In this document: positions 1 to 7,014 of the stretch, piece by piece
How the letters are laid out: every line of letters starts with the position of its first letter
How positions within the stretch are numbered: the first letter of the stretch is position 1
Assembly (NCBI RefSeq): GCF_003054195.1
Contig: NZ_QBKP01000016.1
Location: 47,714-111,713, forward strand
Reading direction: 5' to 3'
DNA from: Gemmobacter caeni
Lineage (GTDB): Bacteria > Pseudomonadota > Alphaproteobacteria > Rhodobacterales > Rhodobacteraceae
Length of the DNA stretch: 64,000 nucleotides
Translations under genes and position numbers: made by a program
The notes under the pieces: generated by a model
The model's database searches: none
What the model saw: only the letters and a program-made list of their open reading frames with translations
What the model was told of the DNA's origin: nothing

Positions 1-615
1 CCGCCCTGTGGGCAGCAGCGCTGCGTCCGTCTCTGTCACGCGGTCGGCGACAATGCGCAGTTGATGGCCGGACCAGTCGGCACTGCCATCAAGGTTCCAG
101 TAACTGTGATTGGTCAGCGCCGCAGGGGTATCGGCGTCCGTGGTCAGGGTCAGCCGCAGATGCAGCGTCGCGGGCGCACTGACCCGCCATTCGGCGCGCA
201 CCTGCCGGTTGCCCGGAAAGCCGCCCTCCCCCGCCGCCAGATCGCAGACAAGCGTCAGATGATCCTCGCCCGAAGTCTCGATCCGCCAGACCTTGCGATG
301 CAGCCCCGCGCCACCGGAATGCAGGCAGTTCGCGCCCTCATTCGCCTCAAACTGACAGGGCAGACCGCCGATATCGGCCCGCGCGCGGGCAATGCGGTTC
401 GCCACAGGGCCGATCACTGCACCGTGGTAACCCAGCGCGCCTTCATATTCCGCCAGATCCTCAGAGCCGCGGGTCAGGCTGTAGCCCAGACCCGACAGCC
501 GCAAATCCTGAAGGATGGCGCCGTAGGTGAGGATCGTGGCGCCCAGCTTGCCTGCGCGCAGCGTCACCGCCTGCACCGCCTCTCCCGCTGCCGTCTGCCC
601 GAACTCGCGGATCAT
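1..615 (-). CDS. galM: Aldose 1-epimerase (galactose mutarotase), truncated by window edge
   Basis: The first 205 codons of a mutarotase, which interconverts alpha and beta anomers of aldoses; the C-terminal part lies beyond the left edge. The start is the ATG at 615-613. The translation shows family landmarks in the right order: LGATILTYGAILQDL near the N-terminus, VANRIARARADIGG around residues 72-85, LHSGG with the substrate-binding histidine near residue 100, and NHSYWNLDG, the second conserved histidine motif. The catalytic C-terminal glutamate region is not in the window. The neighbouring zinc genes are unrelated. Identity is firm from these motifs; the sugar specificity cannot be read. 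Confidence 0.85.
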   Translation of the reverse strand, partial: MIREFGQTAAGEAVQAVTLRAGKLGATILTYGAILQDLRLSGLGYSLTRGSEDLAEYEGALGYHGAVIGPVANRIARARADIGGLPCQFEANEGANCLHSGGAGLHRKVWRIETSGEDHLTLVCDLAAGEGGFPGNRQVRAEWRVSAPATLHLRLTLTTDADTPAALTNHSYWNLDGSADWSGHQLRIVADRVTETDAALLPTGR

Positions 616-679
616 GCTTGCCTCCCCCGGCCAGAATTTCGCTAGAAATTCACGAGCCGGAGGGAAGGTCAAGGGCTGC

Positions 680-1699
680 TCACGGCGCGGTGAGGCAGTC
701 GGCCAGCGTCGAGGCGAGCCCTTCCAGCACGGCGGTATAGCCATCCGCGCTTGCGGGCAGTGTCACACCGGCAGGGTCCAGCGCCCCGCCCTGCCGGGCG
801 CCCGCCGCCTCGGCAATCTGTTCGATGGTCTTCGGGGCGTGTCCGGCCTCGGGGAACAGGCAGGCCACACCCGCGCCCACCCGCGCCCGCAACTCCGCCA
901 GATGCGCCGCACCGGGGGCTGCGGCATCACCTGCCGAAACGCTGCCTGCGATGGTCAGCCCGTAATGGCCCGCGAAATATCCATAGGCATCGTGGAAAAC
1001 CACGATGGGCTTGTCCTGAACCGGGGCAAGCTGCGCAGCGATCCGGGCGTCGGCAGCGGCAATCGCCTCTTTGCCCTTCGCGGCATTAGCGGCATAGGTC
1101 GCGGCATTTTCGGGGTCCAGTGCGGCAAGCTGCGCGGCGATCGCCTCCAGCCAGATCGCGCCATTCGCCGGATCAAGCCAGGCATGCGGATCGGTGCCGC
1201 TGTGGTCGTGACCATGCGCGTCGTGGTCGTCGTGGTCGTCGTGCCCGGCTTCCCCTGCATGATCGTGGTCAGCATCATCGTGCCCGGTTTCCGCCGCAGG
1301 ATCATGGCTTTCGTGCCCTGCCCCGGCGCCGTGATCGTGGTCGTGATCCTCGTGACCCTCCCCGAAGGGTTGAAGATGGGTGCCCGCGACTTCCAGCAGG
1401 CGCAGTTGCTGCCCGTTTGCCACGCCGTCCAGCGCCCGGTCGAGCCAGGGCGACATCTGCGGCCCCATCCAGACCACCAGGCCGGCATCCGACAGGGCCG
1501 CAGCCTGGCTCGGGCGCAACTGGAAGTCATGGGCATTCGCCCCCTGATCCAGCAGGCGCTCCGGCTGGCCCAGATCGCCCATCACGGTGGCAACAAGACC
1601 ATAGGTCGGCGTCATGTCGGTTACCACACGCGGCACCTCGGCCAGGGCCGGGGCACACAGCGCGGTGCTGGCAAGGGCGGCGGATATGATATAACGCAT
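680..1699 (-). CDS. znuA: Zinc ABC transporter substrate-binding protein ZnuA
   Basis: Periplasmic zinc-binding protein (339 aa) that hands zinc to the ZnuB permease. The chosen start MRYIISAALASTALCAPALA gives a clean Sec signal peptide; an in-frame ATG 72 bases further upstream would run through the probable Zur operator and is rejected. The mature protein has the cluster A-I fold landmarks: NAHDFQLRPSQ with the first metal histidine, a long His/Asp-rich loop at about residues 117-168, DPHAWLDP with the second histidine, and FHDAYGYFAGHYGL with the third. The His-rich loop is typical of zinc rather than manganese carriers. It is transcribed divergently from zur-znuC-znuB, across a palindrome expected to bind Zur. 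Confidence 0.95.
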   Translation of the reverse strand: MRYIISAALASTALCAPALAEVPRVVTDMTPTYGLVATVMGDLGQPERLLDQGANAHDFQLRPSQAAALSDAGLVVWMGPQMSPWLDRALDGVANGQQLRLLEVAGTHLQPFGEGHEDHDHDHGAGAGHESHDPAAETGHDDADHDHAGEAGHDDHDDHDAHGHDHSGTDPHAWLDPANGAIWLEAIAAQLAALDPENAATYAANAAKGKEAIAAADARIAAQLAPVQDKPIVVFHDAYGYFAGHYGLTIAGSVSAGDAAAPGAAHLAELRARVGAGVACLFPEAGHAPKTIEQIAEAAGARQGGALDPAGVTLPASADGYTAVLEGLASTLADCLTAP

Positions 1700-1738
1700 C
1701 GGAAACCTCTTCGCTTTGGCGGACGGGCGATCTATGTA

Positions 1739-1753
1739 TGTAATATCATAACA
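1739..1753. promoter_or_regulatory. Probable Zur operator between znuA and zur
   Basis: A near-palindrome, TGTAATATCATAACA, lies in the 70-base gap between divergent znuA and zur. Its two halves mirror as TGTnATrwyATnACA. The AT-rich palindrome, the shared promoter position and the zur gene alongside match known Zur autoregulation in alphaproteobacteria. Binding is inferred, not shown. Confidence 0.65.
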
Positions 1754-1769
1754 CGTCAAGAGGCGCCGC

Positions 1770-2246
1770 ATGGACCCGCAGCCCTTTCACGATCACGATC
1801 ATCACCTGTGCAGCGATGCCGTGATGTCACAGGCCGAGGCCATGCTGACCGCCAGCGGTGCCCGCCTCACCCCGGTGCGCCGCCGCGTGCTGGAGATCCT
1901 GCTGGAACAGCATCGGGCCATGGGGGCCTATGACGTGCTGCAACGGCTGGCCGCAGAAGGATTCGGCAACCAGCCGCCCGTTGCCTATCGGGCGCTGGAT
2001 TTCCTTGTGGAACAAGGTCTTGCTCATCGCATCCAGCGGCTGAACGCCTTCACCGCCTGCATGCATCCGGGCGAGGCACATGCCCCGGCCTTTCTGATCT
2101 GCCAGGGCTGCAACACGGTGGCCGAAGCCCCTGCCGCCCCGGTGCGGGCGGCGCTGGAAAGCGCGGCGGCGGATCTGGGCTTCACCGTAGAACGCGCCAG
2201 TGTCGAGGCGCTTGGCCTCTGCCCTGCCTGCCGGGAGGCATCATGA
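1770..2246 (+). CDS. zur: Zinc uptake regulator Zur (Fur family)
   Basis: A 158-aa Fur-family repressor that binds DNA when zinc-loaded and shuts off zinc uptake genes. The winged-helix domain covers about residues 28-90 (LTPVRRRVLEILLEQHRAMGAYDVLQRL, then PVAYRALDFLVEQGLAHRI). The metal/dimerisation part carries CMHPGEAHAPAFLICQGC and a C-terminal CPAC, that is two CxxC-type pairs for structural zinc, as in Zur. The N-terminus is unusually His-rich (FHDHDHHLC). A later ATG at 1824 would remove this segment, but the start at 1770 sits just downstream of the Zur-box-like palindrome. The stop overlaps znuC by 4 bases, so the three genes are translationally coupled. Confidence 0.93.
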   Translation: MDPQPFHDHDHHLCSDAVMSQAEAMLTASGARLTPVRRRVLEILLEQHRAMGAYDVLQRLAAEGFGNQPPVAYRALDFLVEQGLAHRIQRLNAFTACMHPGEAHAPAFLICQGCNTVAEAPAAPVRAALESAAADLGFTVERASVEALGLCPACREAS

Positions 2247-3034
2247 CCCAGCCGCTGATCGAGGCGCGCGGCCTCTGCGTCCGGCTGGGCGCGCAGGAGG
2301 TGCTGCACGATGTCTCGCTGAAAGTCGACCCGGGCGAGATCGTGACGATTCTCGGCCCGAACGGGTCGGGCAAGTCCACGCTGTTGCGGGCGCTGCTGGG
2401 CATCCTGCGGCCCGAGCATGGTGGCATTACCCGCAAGCCGGGGCTGGCTGTCGGCTATGTGCCGCAAAAGCTGCACATCGACCGGACGCTGCCCCTGACC
2501 GCGCGGCGGTTCCTGTCGCTGCCACATCGCCATGGCAAGGCGGAGACCGAGGCGATGCTGGCCCGTGTCGGCGTACCGGAGGTGGCGGACCGGCCGATGA
2601 CGGGTCTGTCCGGCGGGCAGTTCCAGCGGGTGCTGCTGGCCCGCGCCCTGCTGACGCGGCCCGAACTTCTGATGCTGGACGAACCCACGCAGGGTCTGGA
2701 CCAGCCCGGTGAAGCCGCCTTCTACCGGCTGATCGACGAGGTTCGGCGCGACACCGGCGCCGCCGTTCTGATGGTCAGCCATGACCTGCATGTGGTGATG
2801 AGCGCCTCGGACAGGGTGATCTGCCTGAACGGCCATGTCTGCTGCGAGGGCACGCCGCGCGTGGTGTCGAACGCCCCGGAATATCGCGCCCTGTTCGGAC
2901 TGGGCACACAAGGCGCGCTGGCGCTTTACCAGCACGTCCATGACCACGACCACACGCATGGTCATGACCATGAGCACAGCCACGGACATGACCATGGGCA
3001 CGGGCCTTCCCATGCGGAGCACGATCATGCTTGA
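2243..3034 (+). CDS. znuC: Zinc ABC transporter ATP-binding protein ZnuC with histidine-rich tail
   Basis: ATPase of the ZnuABC importer, 263 aa. Walker A is GPNGSGKST (about residues 39-47), the signature is LSGGQFQRVLLARAL, Walker B is LLMLDEPTQGLD, and the switch histidine is in VSHDLHVV. After the ATPase core the last 35 or so residues are almost entirely His, Asp, Glu and Gly (repeated HDH and HGHDH units), a putative cytoplasmic zinc-binding tail. It starts inside the zur stop codon (ATGA) and overlaps znuB by 8 bases, so it is part of the zur-znuC-znuB operon under Zur control. Confidence 0.95.
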   Translation: MTQPLIEARGLCVRLGAQEVLHDVSLKVDPGEIVTILGPNGSGKSTLLRALLGILRPEHGGITRKPGLAVGYVPQKLHIDRTLPLTARRFLSLPHRHGKAETEAMLARVGVPEVADRPMTGLSGGQFQRVLLARALLTRPELLMLDEPTQGLDQPGEAAFYRLIDEVRRDTGAAVLMVSHDLHVVMSASDRVICLNGHVCCEGTPRVVSNAPEYRALFGLGTQGALALYQHVHDHDHTHGHDHEHSHGHDHGHGPSHAEHDHA

Positions 3035-3818
3035 CGATTTCCTGATCCGCGCCGCGCTGGCGGGCCTTGGTCTGGCGCTGGCGACCGGCCCGCTGGGATC
3101 TTTCGTGGTCTGGCGGCGGATGGCCTATTTCGGCGATGCCACCGCCCACGCCTCGATCCTTGGGGTGGCGCTGGCGCTGGCCAGTGATCTTCCGGTCGGT
3201 CTTGGCACACTGGCGGTTGCCTTGGCCATGGCGGTAACGGTGGCGGGACTGGCCGCGCGCGGCTGGGCGCTGGATACCACGCTGGGCGTGCTGGCGCATT
3301 CGGCGCTGGCCTTCGGCCTTGTCGCCGTCAGCTTCGTCCCCGAGGCGCGGACCGATCTGTCTGCCTATCTGTTCGGCGACATCCTAGCCGTGTCGCGTGC
3401 CGATCTGGGCTTCATCTGGGGCGGGGCCGCACTGGTGCTGGCGCTGCTTTACTGGCGCTGGAACGCGATGCTGACCGCGACACTGAGCGAGGATCTGGCC
3501 GCCGCCTCGGGCCTCAACCCCGACCGCGAGCGGCTGGTGCTGGTGCTGGCGCTGGCGGTCACCGTGGCCGTGGCGCTGAAGGTGGTGGGGGCGCTGCTGA
3601 TCGCGGCAATGCTGGTCATTCCGGCGGCCGCCGCGCGCGGCCTCGTCCGCAGCCCCGAGGCCATGGCCGCACTGGCGGCTCTGATCGGGGCGGCGGCGGT
3701 CGTGGGCGGTCTGCGGCTGTCCCTGAGCCTCGACACCCCCGCAGGTCCGTCCATCGTCACGGTAGCGGCCTGCATCTTCGTTCTGGCAGCCAGTCTGGGG
3801 CAGATGCGCAAGCAATGA
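3027..3818 (+). CDS. znuB: Zinc ABC transporter permease ZnuB
   Basis: Inner-membrane permease of ZnuABC, 263 aa, made of about seven to eight hydrophobic helices. Family landmarks are VVWRRMAYFGDATAHASILGVAL near the N-terminus, LSAYLFGDILAVSRAD in the middle and VVGALLIAAMLVIPAAAARGL near the C-terminus. The start MLDDFLIRAAL is chosen because it begins 8 bases before the znuC stop; an alternative in-frame ATG lies 15 bases upstream. It is the last gene of the zur operon and is followed directly by a strong hairpin. Confidence 0.94.
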   Translation: MLDDFLIRAALAGLGLALATGPLGSFVVWRRMAYFGDATAHASILGVALALASDLPVGLGTLAVALAMAVTVAGLAARGWALDTTLGVLAHSALAFGLVAVSFVPEARTDLSAYLFGDILAVSRADLGFIWGGAALVLALLYWRWNAMLTATLSEDLAAASGLNPDRERLVLVLALAVTVAVALKVVGALLIAAMLVIPAAAARGLVRSPEAMAALAALIGAAAVVGGLRLSLSLDTPAGPSIVTVAACIFVLAASLGQMRKQ

Positions 3819-3842
3819 TGCCCGGCCTTCCGGCCGGGCATC
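3817..3842 (+). terminator. Hairpin at the end of the zur-znuC-znuB operon
   Basis: A perfect 11-bp stem (GATGCCCGGCC pairing with GGCCGGGCATC) with a TTCC loop begins inside the znuB stop codon. There is no following T-run, so it may be a transcript-end stabiliser rather than a strict intrinsic terminator. Confidence 0.6.
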
Positions 3843-3869
3843 GGGGGAGCAGGCTGTGGGTATGGAGGG

Positions 3870-4859
3870 TTAGCCCGCAGCCTCGGGCATGGCTTTCAGT
3901 TGCTCTTCGGTGGCGCTGACGTGCAGCACAGTGCCATCCCCGTCGGCATCGGGCGCGATGCGCAGCATGTCGGCGGTCAGGCTCACCGATTTCTCACCGA
4001 TGCCGAGGAAGCCACCGACATCGACCACGACCGACTGGATCGCGCCATTGCCGTCGAGCGTCACGGCGCTGACCTCACCCACGTCTTCCTCACCCGGGCC
4101 GTAGACGCGCTTGCCGACCAGGTCAGCCTCCGTCACGCCGGTGAAATCGACGGGTTCGCCCATCACCGCACCATCAGCCGCGCCAGTGGCCGGGGCTTCC
4201 GCCATGGTTTCGGCAGGGGCCGCCGTGGTCGCAGCCGGATCATTGGCCGCCGGAGCCGTGGTGGTATCGGTCGCCATCGGAGCCACCGGGGTTGCCACCG
4301 GATCAGCCGTGACGTCCGCACGATCCCCGGCCGGGGCTTCGGTGCTAAAGATCATGGCGGTGTCAAAGGCGGGCGCCGCTTCCAGATCAGTTTTCGTGCC
4401 GTTGAACACGATGAAATAGTCCTGCGGGCTGTCAGCATCCGGCACCATGGTCAGACGTGCCATGTCGATGGCCACGGTCTTTTCGCCGATCCCGAGGAAG
4501 CCGCCGAAGTCAACCAGCACGGCCTCGGTATCGCCGCTGCGGCTGAGGATCACATCACTGATCTCGCCCGCATCCTGCCAGTCAGCCGACGCCTCGGCAT
4601 AGCCATCGGGGTTTAGCGCGCTCGTATCGGCTTCGGTCAGCCAGACACGCTTGCCGATGAAATCGGAGGCCCGCACACCCTGGTCGATCGTGGTCAGATA
4701 GGGCGACGCCGTCGCGTCGGTCGCCATGGTGTTGGCCGGAGCAGCGGTCTGCGGCGCAGCCGGATCGGGGGTCGTGGTGGCAGTGTCTGCAAGAACCCCG
4801 CCCGCCATACCGGCGGTCAGGCCGAGGGCGAGGATCGTCGAGTTGAGAAGGGTTTTCAT
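3870..4859 (-). CDS. Exported protein with two PRC-barrel domains
   Basis: A 329-aa protein with a signal peptide (MKTLLNSTILALGLTAGMAGG, cleavage near VLADT). It contains two copies of a PRC-barrel-like unit, at about residues 60-165 and 235-325. Each starts with a SDFIGKRVW / ADLVGKRVYG strand, continues through an ILS or VTL strand and reaches the shared motif GGFLGIGEK (once in each half). The units are joined by an Ala/Thr/Pro-rich linker of about 65 residues, likely flexible. PRC-barrels occur in ribosome-maturation and photosynthetic proteins, but exported tandem forms like this have no fixed function. A GGAGG ribosome site lies just before the start. Monocistronic by context. Confidence 0.8.
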   Translation of the reverse strand: MKTLLNSTILALGLTAGMAGGVLADTATTTPDPAAPQTAAPANTMATDATASPYLTTIDQGVRASDFIGKRVWLTEADTSALNPDGYAEASADWQDAGEISDVILSRSGDTEAVLVDFGGFLGIGEKTVAIDMARLTMVPDADSPQDYFIVFNGTKTDLEAAPAFDTAMIFSTEAPAGDRADVTADPVATPVAPMATDTTTAPAANDPAATTAAPAETMAEAPATGAADGAVMGEPVDFTGVTEADLVGKRVYGPGEEDVGEVSAVTLDGNGAIQSVVVDVGGFLGIGEKSVSLTADMLRIAPDADGDGTVLHVSATEEQLKAMPEAAG

Positions 4860-4989
4860 GTCAGCCTCCGTTCAGGTTGAGCGGCGGGGAAACCGGGCTT
4901 TCTGGATCGCCCTGCACCTTCCCGACGCGGTATGAACAGACAACCCGCCCCTTCCCCGTCCGTTCCGGGCGGGGCTGTCACGATAAGTT

Positions 4990-5021
4990 CAGCCGGGCCA
5001 CGGGAACCCGCAGCCCGGCTG
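4990..5021 (-). terminator. Possible terminator after the PepSY-TM gene
   Basis: A perfect 9-bp stem (CAGCCGGGC with GCCCGGCTG) lies 19 bases past the stop of the PepSY gene on the minus strand. No T-run follows, so the call is tentative. Confidence 0.4.
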
Positions 5022-5039
5022 CACGTTTAAGCGGCCGTG

Positions 5040-6443
5040 TCAGGACAGCGCGCGCCGCAGCGGCGGCAGGCCGGTCAGCACCAGCAGATCAAAGGCCAGC
5101 ACCGCCAACAGGGTCAACCCCAGCATCGGGAAGGCCATCGACAGCAACAGCGCAATCAGCACCACGCCACGCGCCAGCGGCACGACCTCGGGCCGTGGCG
5201 GCGCGGCCAGACGCGGGGCGCCCGCCGGGCGGCGCTTCCACCACAGCACCAGACCAGAGACCGCAAGAAACACCACCGACAGGCAGAATGCGGTGTTCAG
5301 CACCAGATTCCACAGCCCCAGATCGCCCTCGTGGAAGGCAATGCCCCAGGCCATCGCCTTGGCATAGGCCGAGTAATCCGCATAGCGCACGTCGGCCAGC
5401 ACATTGCCGGTGTAGCGGTCGATATGCAGCGTGCGATCCGCCGCCGGGTCCGGCCCGTCGTTCGACATGCTGTCATGGCTGATGGTCCAGACCCCGCTGT
5501 CGCCACCCGGCAGGTTGATCTGGAACCGGCGGTCAAAGCCCAGCCCCTGCGCGAAGGCCGCCACACTGTCCAGCGTCACCGGCCCGGCAATCGCCGCCTG
5601 CCCGGCAAGTGAACCGGAGGCGGGCATCGGGGTCTGCTCCAGCCCCCAGGGCACTTCTTTCGCGGCGCCGTGGTTCATGCTGGCATGGGTCGCGTCCGAC
5701 AACGGAACATTATCCCATTTCTCGGCCGGGAACGTGCTCCAGGCCTGAACGAATTTCTCGCCCCAGATCCCGGCCCAGCTCAGGCCGGAAATCAGGAACA
5801 GCACCAGCAGGACCGACACCCAGATCCCGACCACGCCATGCAGCGATTTCCACAACGCCCGCCCCGTGCGGTTGACCGAGGGCACCAGCGCCGCCCGCCA
5901 GCCCGTGCCACCACGCGGCCAGTGCAGATAAAGCCCCGATGCCACCAGCAGCAGACCCAGCGAGGCCGCGGCCTCGATCAGCCGGTCGCCCAGCGTGCCC
6001 AGGAGAAGCGAGCCGTGGATGTCATTGGCAAAGTCATACCAGCCCGCCCGCCACGGGAAGCTGTGAACCGCCGCGCCGGTGTAGGGGTCCAGCGCAACGC
6101 CGGTCTTGCCCGACCCGGTCGCTACGGCAAAAACCGCGACCTTGTCGGCGGCCAGCGGCGCCACATATTGCACGGCCTTGCCGCCGGGCACCGCCGCCTC
6201 GGCCGCCTCTTGCAGCACCGAAGGCGCCAGCGGCACCGTGCCGACCGGAACGGTCATCCGTTCGGCGCCGATGCCTGCGCCATAGCTGATCCACAGCATG
6301 ACAAGGCCGGTCACCGCCAGCATGCACAGGAAAGGAATGACATACAGCACGGCATAGAAATGCCAGCGCCATACGGCAAAATACAGGGGATTGATGCGGC
6401 CATTGCCGCTTCCGGCCTGAGGGCCGGGCGTTTGGGTCGACAT
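5040..6443 (-). CDS. PepSY-associated TM protein (PepSY_TM family)
   Basis: A 467-aa inner-membrane protein. The N-terminal helix WRWHFYAVLYVIPFLCMLAVTGLVML, a large periplasmic part with PepSY-like segments (ALDPYTGAAVHSFPW; LHIDRYTGNVLADVRY), central helices including GVVGIWVSVLLVLFLISGLSWAG, and C-terminal helices ending in LLALAVLAFDLLVL-type sequence match the PepSY_TM family. The family often sits with siderophore receptors or ferric reductase functions. Here the only partner is the DUF2946-like gene 36 bases upstream, so an iron- or copper-related role is inferred. The lack of a TonB receptor nearby leaves the substrate open. Confidence 0.82.
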   Translation of the reverse strand: MSTQTPGPQAGSGNGRINPLYFAVWRWHFYAVLYVIPFLCMLAVTGLVMLWISYGAGIGAERMTVPVGTVPLAPSVLQEAAEAAVPGGKAVQYVAPLAADKVAVFAVATGSGKTGVALDPYTGAAVHSFPWRAGWYDFANDIHGSLLLGTLGDRLIEAAASLGLLLVASGLYLHWPRGGTGWRAALVPSVNRTGRALWKSLHGVVGIWVSVLLVLFLISGLSWAGIWGEKFVQAWSTFPAEKWDNVPLSDATHASMNHGAAKEVPWGLEQTPMPASGSLAGQAAIAGPVTLDSVAAFAQGLGFDRRFQINLPGGDSGVWTISHDSMSNDGPDPAADRTLHIDRYTGNVLADVRYADYSAYAKAMAWGIAFHEGDLGLWNLVLNTAFCLSVVFLAVSGLVLWWKRRPAGAPRLAAPPRPEVVPLARGVVLIALLLSMAFPMLGLTLLAVLAFDLLVLTGLPPLRRALS

Positions 6444-6479
6444 GGAATACTCCGTCCGATTGCGTTTGAGGAATGCAGA

Positions 6480-6872
6480 TCAGACGGTGCGGGGTGGTCC
6501 CCTTGCCCAGATGCCCAGCGGATCGAAAGCGGGGCGCCACAGATCATCCGGCGCGACCGGATGGAAGGCCGCGGCAAGCCGAAGCGGCAACCGCACCACC
6601 GGCGCCTCCGGCACCGGCACCGCGACGGCGGCCTGCGCCCAGGAACAACGGCCATCAACGACTTCGGGCGCGGGTTTCAGTTCGCCCGTTTCGGGGTCAA
6701 ACAGCATCGACACCGGCCCCTGCCCGGAACAGATGACAATGCGCAGCACGCCATCATCCCCCCGTGCGGGCATATAGCCCTGCGCCACCAGCGACAGCAG
6801 CAGGAAGGGCATCGCCAGCACGAGACCGGCGAGTCGCATCCAGACTGATCGGGGCGCAGGTGCGAATGTCAT
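6480..6872 (-). CDS. DUF2946-like small membrane/exported protein
   Basis: A 130-aa protein with one N-terminal hydrophobic helix (LAGLVLAMPFLLLSLVAQGYM) followed by PARGDDGVLRIVICSGQGPVSMLF, a pattern like that of DUF2946-type proteins near metal-uptake and PepSY genes. A single Cys-containing ICSG motif and a second Cys (GRCSWAQ) are the only candidate metal or disulfide residues. It is transcribed 36 bases ahead of the PepSY_TM gene, so the two likely form an operon. The family assignment is from pattern memory and is moderate; no function is established. Confidence 0.6.
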   Translation of the reverse strand: MTFAPAPRSVWMRLAGLVLAMPFLLLSLVAQGYMPARGDDGVLRIVICSGQGPVSMLFDPETGELKPAPEVVDGRCSWAQAAVAVPVPEAPVVRLPLRLAAAFHPVAPDDLWRPAFDPLGIWARGPPRTV

Positions 6873-7014
6873 GCCCTCTCCTGCCCCGGCGGCACGATTC
6901 CGTCAAGCAGGGCTTTGGATGTCGTTTTTCGCCGCAACAGGTCGGGCCGACTTGTCCGTTTCGCCCGCGCTCTGGCATTCATGGGAAAATTCTTCAGCGC
7001 GCACGGAGTCGCCC

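Noticed and set aside
61..645. Plus-strand reading frame at the left edge
   Set aside because: Arg/Pro/Gln-rich shadow of the minus-strand galM gene, whose conserved motifs are clear.
1201..1380. Tandem repeat or CRISPR-like pattern in znuA
   Set aside because: It is the codon repetition of the His/Asp-rich zinc loop, not direct repeats with spacers.
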